DNA of 64,000 nucleotides. Origin: Shimia sediminis. Its GTDB lineage: Bacteria; Pseudomonadota; Alphaproteobacteria; Rhodobacterales; Rhodobacteraceae. Below the pieces are notes generated by a model. That model saw nothing but the letters and a program-made list of their open reading frames with translations, was not told the origin of the DNA and did not search any database. The position numbers were made by a program, and so were the translations under genes. The stretch spans positions 372,001 to 436,000 of the forward strand of contig NZ_RYZK01000002.1 in NCBI RefSeq assembly GCF_003990645.1. The letters run 5' to 3'. Within the stretch, counting starts at the first letter, position 1. Each line of letters starts with the position of its first letter. Positions 16,410-26,579 of the stretch are shown here, piece by piece.

Positions 16410-17915
16410 ATGTTCAGATTTATGACGGCATTCCTTGCCATGACGTTCCTCGCTTTGCCCGCCTATGCGGGTTTTGACGAGACCATCAACGCCGCCACCG
16501 CCCCCATAGCCAGTGCGGTCGGCGCATTTGTGTTTTTCAAGATCCCGGTCTTTGGTGCCCAGTTGCCATTGGTGGTGCTGTGGCTGGTGATCGGTGCGGT
16601 ATTCTTCACGTTCTACATGGGCTTTGTCAGCATCCGCGGTTTCAAACACGCCATCGAACTGGTGCGCGGCGATTATGCTGACCCGGACAGCCCCGGCGAG
16701 GTGTCACACTTTCAGGCGCTGGCCACAGCCGTGTCGGGCACGGTTGGTATTGGTAATATCGGTGGTGTCGCGGTTGCGGTGACCATTGGAGGTGCAGGCG
16801 CCACCTTTTGGCTGATCGTCGCCGGGTTCCTCGGCATGTCGACGAAGTTCGTCGAATGTACGCTGGGCGTGAAGTACCGCCAGGAGAACCCGGACGGATC
16901 CGTCTCGGGCGGCCCAATGTACTATATGAAAAAGGGCTTTGAAGAGCGCGGCATGAGCGGCTTTGGCAAGTTCATGGGCACATTCTACGCCATTGGCATC
17001 TTTGTCGGCGCGCTTGGCATCGGCAATATGTTCCAGTCGAACCAGGCCTATGTGCAGCTTAACACCGTGGCTGGCGGGGCGCTGGACGGTCTGGGCTGGT
17101 TGATAGGACTTATCCTGGCCGCGGTGGTCTTTATGGTCATCGTTGGCGGCATCAAATCCATCGCCCGCGTGACGGAAAAGATCGTGCCCTTCATGGCCGT
17201 GTTCTACTGTTTCTTCGCCATTGTGGTGATCCTGATGAACTTTACGTCGATCCCGGCAGCCATTGGCAACATCTTCCACGGTGCCTTTACTGGCGCTGGC
17301 GTTCAGGGTGGTGTCATCGGCGCATTGATCATCGGCTTCCAACGCGCTGTGTTCTCGAACGAAGCGGGCATTGGCTCGGCGTCGATTGCACACGCGGCGG
17401 TTCGGACCCCGGAACCTGTGACCGAAGGCTACGTGTCGCTGCTGGAACCGTTCATCGATACCATCGTGATCTGTACCATCACCGCGCTGGTGATTGGCAC
17501 AAGCCAGGTGGCTGACCCGAACTTTGCCGGGGATGCAACAGGCGTGGCCATGACGTCGGCGGCGTTTGAGCGTCAGATTGGATGGTTCCCGATTCCGCTG
17601 GCCTTTGGTGCCCTGCTGTTCGCCTTTTCGACCATGATCTCGTGGTCCTACTATGGGCTCAAAGGCTGGACGTATCTGTTTGGTGAAGGCCAGATGGGAC
17701 AGACCATCTACAAGTTGATGTTCTGTGCCTTTGTTGCACTGGGCTGCATGGTGCAGCTGGGGCCCATTCTGGACATTTCGGATGCGCTGGTCTTCCTGAT
17801 CTGTGTGCCGAACATCCTGGGCCTCTACTTCCTGGCGCCTATCGTCAAACGTGAGATGACCAGCTATCTCGCGCGGCTCAAAAGCGGTGAGATCAACAAG
17901 AAGTACTCGCACTGA
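16410..17915 (+). CDS. AGCS-family alanine/glycine:cation symporter
   Basis: Inner-membrane secondary transporter that imports alanine or glycine with sodium. 501 residues, with a cleavable-looking N-terminal hydrophobic segment ending LPAYA, then about 11 transmembrane helices. Family signatures: HFQALATAVSGTVGIGNIGGVA, GGPMYYMKKG, and AVFSNEAGIGSASIAHAA, where the cation and substrate sites lie. Because the window also holds ald and the Lrp-type regulator, import of alanine (also the amino product of taurine transamination) makes sense but is inferred. Ends at a bidirectional terminator. Confidence 0.93.
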   Translation: MFRFMTAFLAMTFLALPAYAGFDETINAATAPIASAVGAFVFFKIPVFGAQLPLVVLWLVIGAVFFTFYMGFVSIRGFKHAIELVRGDYADPDSPGEVSHFQALATAVSGTVGIGNIGGVAVAVTIGGAGATFWLIVAGFLGMSTKFVECTLGVKYRQENPDGSVSGGPMYYMKKGFEERGMSGFGKFMGTFYAIGIFVGALGIGNMFQSNQAYVQLNTVAGGALDGLGWLIGLILAAVVFMVIVGGIKSIARVTEKIVPFMAVFYCFFAIVVILMNFTSIPAAIGNIFHGAFTGAGVQGGVIGALIIGFQRAVFSNEAGIGSASIAHAAVRTPEPVTEGYVSLLEPFIDTIVICTITALVIGTSQVADPNFAGDATGVAMTSAAFERQIGWFPIPLAFGALLFAFSTMISWSYYGLKGWTYLFGEGQMGQTIYKLMFCAFVALGCMVQLGPILDISDALVFLICVPNILGLYFLAPIVKREMTSYLARLKSGEINKKYSH

Positions 17916-17935
17916 GGCTGAGACCTGAATGACAG

Positions 17936-17972
17936 AAACCGCCCCACGCCTGATCGCGTGGGGCGGTTTTTT
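17936..17972. terminator. Bidirectional terminator between symporter and GlxA-type regulator
   Basis: Perfect 14-bp stem AAACCGCCCCACGC / GCGTGGGGCGGTTT around CTGATC, with T-run on the plus side and A-residues on the other, between convergent genes. Confidence 0.88.
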
Positions 17973-17987
17973 GTGGCATCAGAGATA

Positions 17988-18932
17988 TCAGCCCAGCGTG
18001 CGGCGCTGGTTCGTCGGGGTCACACCAAAAGTCGCCCGATAGACGCGGCTGAAGTGTCCGGCGCTTTCGAAGCCGCAGGCCAGCGCCACGTCTATGACCG
18101 CGTTATCGGTTTGCACCAGCAGGTGCCGCGCCCGTTCAAGGCGCAGGTCCATGAAGTACTTTTTGGGAGAGGTGTTGAGGTAACGCCCAAACAGCCGTTC
18201 CAATTGCCGGGTAGAGATGCCGATTTCTTCGGCAATCTCACCGCCGCTCAGCGGGGCCTCGATGGTTTCCTGCATGCGGGTGATCGCCTTGACCAGATGG
18301 GGATTGCGCATGCCGCTGCGCGATTGCAGCGAGACCTTTTGTTCTGCCGTCGACTCGCGCACGGCGTTATAGACCATCTGATCTGCCACGGCGATGGCAA
18401 GGTCCGCACCGTGGTCGCGTTCGATCAGGTGCAGCATGAGGTCAGCCGTGGCTGTCCCCCCCGAAGCCGTCATGTGTTTCTCATCCGCCACAAAGACATT
18501 GCGCACGAGGTTCACGCCCGGAAATTCCTCCATAAAGCTGTCGTGATAGTCCCAGTGGATCGCCGCCTGCATGCCGTCCAAAAGCCCGCCTTCGGCCAGC
18601 ACCCAGGCGCCCGAGCACAGCGCCCCGATCTGCATGCCGTGGCGCTTGGCCCTGCGCAGGGCGTTGAGCAGCGCGGGCGTAATGTGATCGCGCATGTTGA
18701 TGCCCGACAGCACAAAGAGCTGATCGCAATCAGGCAGGTTCGAAACAGCATGATCGACCAGCGTCACCGAGCCGTTGGAACAGGTGGCGCGGGTGCCGTC
18801 CATGGACGCCAGCGACCAGGTGTAGAGGTCTTTGCCACTCACCAGATTGGCAATACGCAGCGGGTCAATCGCACAGCCAAAGGCGATGTGCGTGAAGTCT
18901 TCTACAAGCAGGAAACAGGTGTGCTGGGGCAT
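17988..18932 (-). CDS. GlxA/GbdR-type AraC-family regulator (DJ-1/PfpI domain + HTH)
   Basis: 314-residue regulator. N-terminal DJ-1/PfpI-like ligand domain (about 5-180) with the nucleophile-elbow cysteine in GALCSGAWVLAEGG; C-terminal AraC HTH pair (about 215-310) with ISTRQLERLFGRYLNTSPKKYFMDLRL and DVALACGFESAGHFSRVYRATFGVTP. Relatives GbdR, SouR and CdhR activate glycine betaine, sarcosine and carnitine catabolism. It is divergent from the GntR-led catabolic operon and close to an MttB-like methyltransferase, which fits a methylated-amine inducer, though this is inference. Confidence 0.9.
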   Translation of the reverse strand: MPQHTCFLLVEDFTHIAFGCAIDPLRIANLVSGKDLYTWSLASMDGTRATCSNGSVTLVDHAVSNLPDCDQLFVLSGINMRDHITPALLNALRRAKRHGMQIGALCSGAWVLAEGGLLDGMQAAIHWDYHDSFMEEFPGVNLVRNVFVADEKHMTASGGTATADLMLHLIERDHGADLAIAVADQMVYNAVRESTAEQKVSLQSRSGMRNPHLVKAITRMQETIEAPLSGGEIAEEIGISTRQLERLFGRYLNTSPKKYFMDLRLERARHLLVQTDNAVIDVALACGFESAGHFSRVYRATFGVTPTNQRRTLG

Positions 18933-18964
18933 GTCGGTCTTTGTGCGACTCAGGTCGGGTTTTT

Positions 18965-18986
18965 CATTGTATACACATTGTATTCA
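18965..18986. promoter_or_regulatory. Tandem CATTGTATWCA repeats between divergent regulators
   Basis: CATTGTATACA and CATTGTATTCA abut directly (18965-18975 and 18976-18986), the first containing the dyad TGTATACA. One helical turn apart and 37 bases before the GntR start, they form a plausible operator or -10/-35 overlapping site for either the GntR/FCD or the GlxA-type regulator. Confidence 0.5.
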
Positions 18987-19022
18987 TGGCACCTCATAGC
19001 GCAAGACCCAACAGGAGCGCGC

Positions 19023-19733
19023 ATGACCGATTCCACAAAAGATCGCAAAGAACGGCTGGCCGATCATCTGCGCAAGGCGATCCTGACGCTTGAGCTGATG
19101 CCGGGATCTGATCTGGACGAGGTGCGATTGAGCGAACGGTTCGAACTGTCGCGCACCCCCTTGCGCGAGGTGTTTCGCGACCTGGCGGGGGAAGGGTACC
19201 TGAGCCATCGTGCCAACCGGGGGGTGCGGGTTTCGGACCTGTCCCACACCACGTTGCGGGCCTTTTTTCAGGCGGCGCCGATGATTTATGGCGCGGTGCT
19301 GCAATTGGCGGCATTGAACGCGACGGTGTCCCAGATCGAAGCGCTGAAGGACGTTCAGGCGCGCTTTGTGGCAGCCTTGAAAGGCGGCACCGTGGCGGAA
19401 CGCTCGCTGGCGAACTACCGCTTTCACGAGATCACCGGCGAGATGTCGGGCAACCTCTATCTCTTGCCTTCGATGCAGCGCCTGCTGATTGATCATGCCC
19501 GTATCGGGATGACCTTTTACCGGCCCCAAAGCCCGGAGATGAGCGACAACCTTGGCACCGCGAGCCACCATCACGACGCCATTATTGCCGCAATCGAGGC
19601 GCGGGATGCCGGGACCGCCGGACGGCTTGCCATGGACCACTGGCAGCTGTCGCGCAGCCAGATTGAGAGTTTCGTAATGCCAGAGGGGCTCGACGCCCAG
19701 CTTGGGCAGTTTTCAGAGAAGTTGACCGCATGA
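19023..19733 (+). CDS. GntR-family regulator, FCD domain
   Basis: 236 residues. Winged HTH at the N-terminus (RLADHLRKAILTLELMPG, LSERFELSRTPLREVFRDLAGEG), followed by a helical FCD domain with NYRFHEITGEMSGN and ASHHHDAIIAAIEARD metal/ligand positions. ATG at 19023 follows ACAGGAGCG. Its stop overlaps the ATG of the DapA-family gene by four bases (ATGA), so it is the first gene of a translationally coupled operon 19023-23484. Most likely the local sensor of the operon's substrate. Confidence 0.9.
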   Translation: MTDSTKDRKERLADHLRKAILTLELMPGSDLDEVRLSERFELSRTPLREVFRDLAGEGYLSHRANRGVRVSDLSHTTLRAFFQAAPMIYGAVLQLAALNATVSQIEALKDVQARFVAALKGGTVAERSLANYRFHEITGEMSGNLYLLPSMQRLLIDHARIGMTFYRPQSPEMSDNLGTASHHHDAIIAAIEARDAGTAGRLAMDHWQLSRSQIESFVMPEGLDAQLGQFSEKLTA

Positions 19734-20647
19734 CACCCATCTTTCGATTTGACGGGATCTATACGCCCGTTGTGACCCCCTACATGCCGGATGGCAGCGT
19801 CAATTGGGACGCGCTGGCGGATGTGATCGACTATCTGATTGGTGCTGGCGTGCACGGGTTGATCTCGGGCGGTTCCACCGGCGAGAACTATGCCCAGACC
19901 GTCGCTGAACGGGTTGAGATTGCGCAGTTCACCAAGATGCAGACCAAGGGGCGTGTGCCTTTGGTTGTCGGCACCGGCGCCATGCTGACCGAGGAATCGA
20001 TTGCGCTGGCCGTGGCCGCGCGCGGCATGGGGGCCGAGGCGATCCTGCTGGCCTCGCCGCCCTATTCAGTGCCCACAGATCGTGAGAACGCGTTGAACGC
20101 GCTGGCCATCGACAAGGCCGCGGGCCTGCCGATCATGCTGTACAACTATCCCCACCGCACCGGCACCATGATGGGGGAGGAATTCCTCGACCGCGTGGGC
20201 CGCAGCCGCAACTTTTGCGGCATCAAGGAAAGCTCGGGCGACATCAACCGCGTGCATCTGTTGGCGCGGGATTACAGCCATATCCAGATGGGCTGTGGCA
20301 TGGACGATCAGGCGCTGGAATTCTTCGCCTGGGGCGCGCCGTTCTGGGTTTGCGGCGGGTCGAACTTTCTGCCGAAAGAGCATATCGCGCTTTACAACGC
20401 CTGTGTGGTCGAAGGGAACTTTGCCAAGGGTCGCCGCATCATGTCGGCGATGATGCCGCTGATGCGGGTGCTGGAACAGGGCGGCAAGTTCATCCAGACC
20501 ATCAAGTATGGCGTCACGCTGAACGGCATCCCGGCCGAGGATGTGCGCGCGCCGCTGAAAGGTCTGAACAAAGACGACAAACGCGCGCTGGAACAAGTGG
20601 TGCGGGTGCTGAAAACAACAATTGCCGGTATTGAGGCGGAGGGCTGA
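19730..20647 (+). CDS. DapA/NAL-family lyase or deaminase
   Basis: 305-residue TIM-barrel enzyme of the dihydrodipicolinate synthase superfamily, which form a Schiff base with a 2-keto acid. Seen: the GGSTGENYAQT anion loop, active-site tyrosine in LYNYPHRTG and Schiff-base lysine in FCGIKESSGD. The context (aldehyde dehydrogenase and FAD amine oxidase directly downstream) is that of 2-keto-acid dehydratase/deaminase members such as pyrroline-hydroxycarboxylate deaminase or keto-deoxy-sugar dehydratases, rather than lysine biosynthesis. Second gene of the coupled operon; three bases before the next start. Confidence 0.87.
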   Translation: MTPIFRFDGIYTPVVTPYMPDGSVNWDALADVIDYLIGAGVHGLISGGSTGENYAQTVAERVEIAQFTKMQTKGRVPLVVGTGAMLTEESIALAVAARGMGAEAILLASPPYSVPTDRENALNALAIDKAAGLPIMLYNYPHRTGTMMGEEFLDRVGRSRNFCGIKESSGDINRVHLLARDYSHIQMGCGMDDQALEFFAWGAPFWVCGGSNFLPKEHIALYNACVVEGNFAKGRRIMSAMMPLMRVLEQGGKFIQTIKYGVTLNGIPAEDVRAPLKGLNKDDKRALEQVVRVLKTTIAGIEAEG

Positions 20648-20650
20648 GAC

Positions 20651-22147
20651 ATGGACCTATTGACCAAACAGGAATACGAGGCCATCGCCGCCGATCTGGC
20701 CCTCCCCACGTCAGCTTTCATCGACGGGACCTATCGGCCTGCGATCTCGGGTGAGACGTTCGTGACGAGGAACCCGGCAACGGGTGAAGAGTTGGCCGAG
20801 GTCGCCGCCTGTGGCGCGGCAGACGTGGATTTCGCGGTGGAAAAGGCGCGCGAGGCGTTTGACGATGGCCGCTGGTCGCGCATGCACCCGAGCGCGCGCA
20901 AGGACGTGCTGATCCGGTTGTGCAAGCTGATCACCCGCAACGCGCGGGACCTTGCGGTGATGGAGAGCCTTGATAGTGGCAAGACCATCTATGACTGCGA
21001 AACCGTGGACATCCCCGAGACCATTCATTGCCTGAAATGGCACGCCGAGGCGATCGACAAGATCTACGATCAGGTGGCCCCGGCATCGGACGATCACATC
21101 GCCCTGGTGGTACGTGAACCGATTGGCGTTGTGGGGCTGGTCCTGCCGTGGAATTTTCCGCTGTTGATGCTTGCGTGGAAGATTGGACCGGCGCTGGCGG
21201 CGGGTTGCTCGGTGGTGGTGAAGCCCGCTGCAGAGACATCGTTGACGGCACTGCGCATTGCAGAGCTTGCCGTTGAGGCGGGCCTGCCGCGCGGCGTGTT
21301 GAACGTGGTGCCCGGTGGTGGGGCCGAGGTGGGGGAACCCATCGGGCGGCACATGGACATCGACATGGTGTCCTTCACCGGATCAACCGTCACCGGCAAA
21401 CGGTTCCTGTCTTACGCCGCCGAAAGCAACGCCAAAGAGGTGGTGTTGGAAATGGGCGGCAAGAACCCCGCCGTTGTGATGGATGACGCCGAAAACCTCG
21501 ACCGGGTGGCGGCACATGTGGTGAACGGGGCGTTCTGGAACATGGGCGAAAACTGTTCCGCCTCGTCGCGGCTGATCGTGCACAAGGACGTCAAGGCCGA
21601 GCTGCTGGAACGTATCCGTCACCATGCGGAGCAATGGAATGTCGGCGACCCGCTGGACCCGGAAACCCGGCTGGGGGCGCTGGTGTCCGAGGCGCATTTC
21701 AGCAAGGTTTGCGGCTATCTGGAGCAGGCGGGAAACGTAGTGATCGGCGGCAAGGCCAAGGATGGTTTTGTAGAGGCAACGGTCGTGGAAGTCCCCGGAA
21801 ATGATCATGCCTTGGCGCGCGAAGAGATCTTTGGCCCGGTGTTGAGCGTGATCGAAGTGAGCGGCTTTGACGAGGCGATCAACATGGCCAATGACACGGA
21901 CTACGGCCTCTGTGCCTCGATCTTCACCGCCAACGCCAAACGCGCCATTCGTGGCGCGCGCCGCTTGCGCGCGGGCACCGTGACGGTGAACAGCTTTGGT
22001 GAAGGGGACATCTCGACGCCCTTTGGCGGCTTCAAGCAATCGGGTTTTGGTGGGCGTGACAATGGGGTGCATGCCCATGACCAGTACACGCAATTGAAAA
22101 CCATCTGGATCGACCTTGCTGATGATGATGACGAGGCGGTGGATTGA
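20651..22147 (+). CDS. Aldehyde dehydrogenase (NAD(P)+)
   Basis: 498-residue ALDH superfamily member oxidising an aldehyde to the acid. Seen: FLPWNFPLLM-type region (VLPWNFPLLMLAWK), SFTGSTVTGKR, catalytic glutamate in VVLEMGGKNP, catalytic cysteine in NMGENCSASSR (near residue 301) and EEIFGPVLSV. Closest in feel to gamma-(glutamyl)aminobutyraldehyde or betaine-aldehyde type enzymes. In this operon a semialdehyde made by the upstream lyase/deaminase or downstream oxidase is the likely substrate. The stop overlaps the TTG start of the following gene. Confidence 0.92.
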   Translation: MDLLTKQEYEAIAADLALPTSAFIDGTYRPAISGETFVTRNPATGEELAEVAACGAADVDFAVEKAREAFDDGRWSRMHPSARKDVLIRLCKLITRNARDLAVMESLDSGKTIYDCETVDIPETIHCLKWHAEAIDKIYDQVAPASDDHIALVVREPIGVVGLVLPWNFPLLMLAWKIGPALAAGCSVVVKPAAETSLTALRIAELAVEAGLPRGVLNVVPGGGAEVGEPIGRHMDIDMVSFTGSTVTGKRFLSYAAESNAKEVVLEMGGKNPAVVMDDAENLDRVAAHVVNGAFWNMGENCSASSRLIVHKDVKAELLERIRHHAEQWNVGDPLDPETRLGALVSEAHFSKVCGYLEQAGNVVIGGKAKDGFVEATVVEVPGNDHALAREEIFGPVLSVIEVSGFDEAINMANDTDYGLCASIFTANAKRAIRGARRLRAGTVTVNSFGEGDISTPFGGFKQSGFGGRDNGVHAHDQYTQLKTIWIDLADDDDEAVD

Positions 22148-23484
22148 CCACGCACCGCGCCCGACATCTGCCGCAACATCAGGGTCGGGCCGCATGGAAC
22201 GCGATCCTTGGTCCAGCCCCTGTGCCGACCCCTCTGACTGGGGACCACACAGCGGATGTGGTGGTGATTGGCGCAGGCTTTGCCGGGCTGTCGGCGGCCC
22301 GTCGATTGAAACAGATCGACACCGGGCTGGATATCTTCGTGCTGGAGGCAGGGCGCATCGCAGAGGGCGCGGCGGGGCGCAACTCGGGGTTCATGATCGA
22401 CATTCCGCATGAGCTGACCAGCGAGGATTACGCAGGCGCAGGGGATGACCGGCGCATGATGGCGCTGAACCGGCAAGCGCAGGCTTTTGGGACTGAGGCG
22501 GTCGCGGATTATGGCATCACGCCGGAATTCTTTGAAAAGGTCGGCAAGATCAACGGTGCGGGTGGCGCAGCGGCGGATGGGCAGAACCAAAGCCTGGCGC
22601 GCCATCTTGAGGCGCTGGGTGAGCCCTATGAGATGCTGGACGCACAGGCCATGCGTGAGGTGACCGGATCGGCGTTCTATCGGTCTGGCCTGTTCACACC
22701 GGGCACAGTGATGGTGCAGCCCGCGGGCTACGTGCGCGGGTTGGCAGACGGATTGCGCCGCAGTGGCGTGACGATCTGCGAAGAAAGTGCGGTGACCGGT
22801 TTTGTCCAGCAGGGCGCAGGATGGCAGGTTGAAACCGCGCACGGCACGGTGTCCTGTGGGCGGATCATCCTGACGGTGAATGGCCATCTGGAGAGTTTTG
22901 GCTTTGAACAGGGTCGGCTCATGCAGGTGTTCCTGTTTGCCGTCATGACCCCGGAGCTGAGTGCGGAACACGTGGCCGATGTTGGAGGGCACCCGCGTTG
23001 GGGCGTGACACCAGCGGACCCGATGGGCACCACCATGCGCCGGATCGACGGGCCGTTGGGCGGCAACCGGATTGTGACCCGCAGTTGCGCCGCGTTGCGC
23101 CCGAACATGCGCGCGTCGGATCAGGACATGGCACGGGCCTCGCGGGTGATGCAGAAGAAGTTCGAGGCCCGTTACCCCATGCTCAGGGGCATCAGGATGG
23201 ACCACACCTGGGCCGGTCATCTCTGCCTGACGCTGAACGGTGTGAGCGTGGCGCGCGAAGTGGCAGATGGCGTGTTTTCGGGCTGTGTGCAGAACGGGCT
23301 GGGCATCGCGCGCGGCACGCTGACCGGGATCGCGGCGGCGGAGCGGTGTCTGGGTGTGCCTTCGGAGATTGCCGCTTTTTTCGAGGCACAGGACCCGCCC
23401 AGACGCCTGCCGCCCCAGCCGTTTCAACAGATCGGCGCAAACGCCGTGCTGCGCTGGAAAGAAAGGCGTGTTGGGCTGGAATAG
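22144..23484 (+). CDS. FAD-dependent amine/amino-acid oxidoreductase (DAO family)
   Basis: 446 residues. The first 35 residues precede a Rossmann FAD loop, DVVVIGAGFAGLSAARRL (about 38-55); then EGAAGRNSGFM, typical of the DAO/gamma-glutamylputrescine oxidase group, and a C-terminal FAD segment FSGCVQNGLGIARGTLTG. Such enzymes oxidise secondary amines, N-methyl amino acids or gamma-glutamyl polyamines. It starts with TTG overlapping the ALDH stop by four bases, so it is translationally coupled. Substrate unknown; a role in demethylating or opening a methylated (imino) acid fits the neighbourhood. Confidence 0.88.
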   Translation: MTTHRARHLPQHQGRAAWNAILGPAPVPTPLTGDHTADVVVIGAGFAGLSAARRLKQIDTGLDIFVLEAGRIAEGAAGRNSGFMIDIPHELTSEDYAGAGDDRRMMALNRQAQAFGTEAVADYGITPEFFEKVGKINGAGGAAADGQNQSLARHLEALGEPYEMLDAQAMREVTGSAFYRSGLFTPGTVMVQPAGYVRGLADGLRRSGVTICEESAVTGFVQQGAGWQVETAHGTVSCGRIILTVNGHLESFGFEQGRLMQVFLFAVMTPELSAEHVADVGGHPRWGVTPADPMGTTMRRIDGPLGGNRIVTRSCAALRPNMRASDQDMARASRVMQKKFEARYPMLRGIRMDHTWAGHLCLTLNGVSVAREVADGVFSGCVQNGLGIARGTLTGIAAAERCLGVPSEIAAFFEAQDPPRRLPPQPFQQIGANAVLRWKERRVGLE

Positions 23485-23521
23485 AGCCTGATGTTTCGTG
23501 AAATGCAGCGTGTTTTTGGGG

Positions 23522-23584
23522 CGCTGCCCCGCCCCCATTGGCAGGCCAATGGGGACTCCCCGGGATATTTTTGGCCAAAAGAAG
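23522..23584. repeat. TTTTGGCCAAAA-type dispersed element, copy 2 (inverted)
   Basis: Read on the minus strand it starts CTTCTTTTGGCCAAAAATAT immediately after the stop codon of the MttB-like gene, followed by CCCGGGG and a GC hairpin (GGGGCAGCGCCCC). It fills the 100 bases between two convergent genes. Confidence 0.75.
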
Positions 23585-25138
23585 TCAGTAGGTCTGGTTC
23601 AACTCGTCAGCGGCGGGGATTTCGCGTTCGCGGCGGGCGATGTAATCCAGAAGCTCTTCGTTTTTGGCCTCGTCGAGTTTGGGTTCCTGATATTCGCTCA
23701 GCAGGTGTTTGGCGTGATTGAGCGCACGCTCGGTGATCTCAACCGAGCCTTCGGCAACCCATTGCTCGATCGAATTGTTGTCGAACAACTCGGGCATGAA
23801 AAAGGCCTCTTGAAAGTTGTCCTGCGTATGGGGGTGACCGAGGTAATGACCGCCCGGACCGATGTCGCCGACAGCCGAAAGTGCCTGATCAAAGTCGTCC
23901 CATTTCAGCCCCTGGGCCATGCGATAGCCCATGGCGCATTGCTCAGAATCAACGATGAACTTGGCGACGGAACAATGCATCCCCGCCTCGTTCCAACCAG
24001 CGGAATGCCAGATATAGTTGGCCCCGGCGTGCAGGACAGCCGACAGAGTCGTGGCGCTTTCGTAGCCCGCCTGTGCATCAAAGGTCTTGGCCCCGCCCAA
24101 TGTGTTCGAGGTGCGCCACGGCACGCCGTAGAACCGCGCCATCTGGCCTATCATGAAGTTCATCTGACTGATCTCGGGTGTGCCGGCCATGGGCGCGCCG
24201 GACTTCATGCTGACGGTTGACAGGTAGTGGCCGTAGATCGCGGGCGCGCCACGGCGGATCACCTGGGTGTAGGCCAGCGCCGAGAGCGCCTCGGCGTTCA
24301 GCTGGGCCACGGCGGCGGGGACTGAGGCGGGCGTGTTGGCGCCGCCCAGCACGAACGGCGAGCACAACACCGGCTGGTTGCGGCGGCAAAAGGCGCGCAT
24401 GGCACCGAGCATCGTCTCGTCCCAGACCAAGGGGGAATTACCGTTACAGTTGCCGGTCGTCACGGGGTGGGTTTCGAGAAACTCCTCGCCAAAGAGAATG
24501 GCGCACATGTCCATCACATCCTCGGCGTTCTTGGGGCTGGTGGTCATGCCCATGAACATCTTGTCGGAGTGCTTCATCGAGGAATAGGTGATGCGCAGGT
24601 GGCGCTGGCTGATCGGATGATCATAGGGTTCAACGATGTGATGCGCCGAGGAATGCAAGGACGGCATCATGTGGCTGAGTTTATGAAACATCGCCAGATC
24701 GTCCAGCATCGGATTGCGGCGTTTGTCTTCGAGATCGCGCAGAAACGGCGCGCCGGTCATCGGCACGAACACCGCGTTGCGCCCCCCCAGAGACACGTTC
24801 TTATTCGGGTCGCGCGCGTGATAGGTAAAGGTCTCGGGGATGGTCGAGATAAGATCGCGCACCAGATGGCGGTCGAGATACACCATCTCGCCCACAACCT
24901 TGGCCCCGGCCCTTTTCCAGTCCCCGAGCGCGATGTCATCACGGAACTGAACGCCCACATTCTCAAGAATATCCATCGAGGCGGCGTCGATACGTTCGAC
25001 CTGAGACCCATTCATGATCTCGGTCAGCGGCAGGGTGTTTTCCAGCCCGGGAAGCATGTCAAAGTTGGGGGCGGTTCGCTCGGCCCGGCGGGCGGCACGA
25101 CCTCCGCCACGGCGGCGTTGCGGGGATAGATCGGTCAT
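23585..25138 (-). CDS. MttB-like methyltransferase (COG5598), non-pyrrolysine
   Basis: 517-residue TIM-barrel methyltransferase of the trimethylamine/glycine betaine methyltransferase family. Family members move a methyl group from a quaternary amine to a corrinoid protein. The frame has no in-frame amber codon, so it belongs to the non-pyrrolysine group whose known substrates are glycine betaine, proline betaine and carnitine. Seen: the Arg-rich N-terminus common in roseobacter members (GGGRAARRAERTAP), TGNCNGNSPLVW, and SAGWNEAGMHCSVAKFIVD. No corrinoid-protein gene is in the window. frmA lies upstream on the same strand, 172 bases away, with its own terminator between. Confidence 0.88.
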   Translation of the reverse strand: MTDLSPQRRRGGGRAARRAERTAPNFDMLPGLENTLPLTEIMNGSQVERIDAASMDILENVGVQFRDDIALGDWKRAGAKVVGEMVYLDRHLVRDLISTIPETFTYHARDPNKNVSLGGRNAVFVPMTGAPFLRDLEDKRRNPMLDDLAMFHKLSHMMPSLHSSAHHIVEPYDHPISQRHLRITYSSMKHSDKMFMGMTTSPKNAEDVMDMCAILFGEEFLETHPVTTGNCNGNSPLVWDETMLGAMRAFCRRNQPVLCSPFVLGGANTPASVPAAVAQLNAEALSALAYTQVIRRGAPAIYGHYLSTVSMKSGAPMAGTPEISQMNFMIGQMARFYGVPWRTSNTLGGAKTFDAQAGYESATTLSAVLHAGANYIWHSAGWNEAGMHCSVAKFIVDSEQCAMGYRMAQGLKWDDFDQALSAVGDIGPGGHYLGHPHTQDNFQEAFFMPELFDNNSIEQWVAEGSVEITERALNHAKHLLSEYQEPKLDEAKNEELLDYIARREREIPAADELNQTY

Positions 25139-25252
25139 CGCTGTCTCCTGAAACCTGGGAGTAGGATGCCGGATTTGAGGGAGCTTTAACTTGTTGGATT
25201 ACGAAGTGTGTTTGCAGAAAGCGACGCGGTGGATTGGGGGGCTTGCGCCACA

Positions 25253-25283
25253 GAAAAAGGGCGCGCCAGTGGCACGCCCTTGA
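25253..25283 (-). terminator. Rho-independent terminator after frmA
   Basis: On the minus strand: AAGGGCGTGCC, short loop, GGCGCGCCCTT then TTTC; separates frmA from the MttB-like gene. Confidence 0.7.
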
Positions 25284-25310
25284 AGCGGATCGTCAGAACC
25301 GAGTTGTCGA

Positions 25311-26447
<1,137 letters not shown>

Positions 26448-26579
26448 CGCGGGTCCTCCCATTTGATTTGCGGCGAGGGTGGGCGAAACCACGCCGGTTT
26501 TCAATAGAAGTTACGACGACAACTTGCGCCAATGCGACGTGACCCCCAGATTCGACCCGGGTATCGCAAGGAGTTAGCG

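Noticed and set aside
16704-17912. 402-residue open frame on the minus strand
   Set aside because: Antisense to the AGCS symporter; composition is that of a mirrored membrane protein.
21901-23538. 545-residue open frame on the minus strand
   Set aside because: Lies antisense to the ALDH and FAD oxidoreductase genes; Arg/His-rich composition typical of a shadow frame in high-GC DNA.
23585-25138. Pyrrolysine-containing MttB
   Set aside because: No in-frame TAG is present; the full 517-residue frame is uninterrupted.
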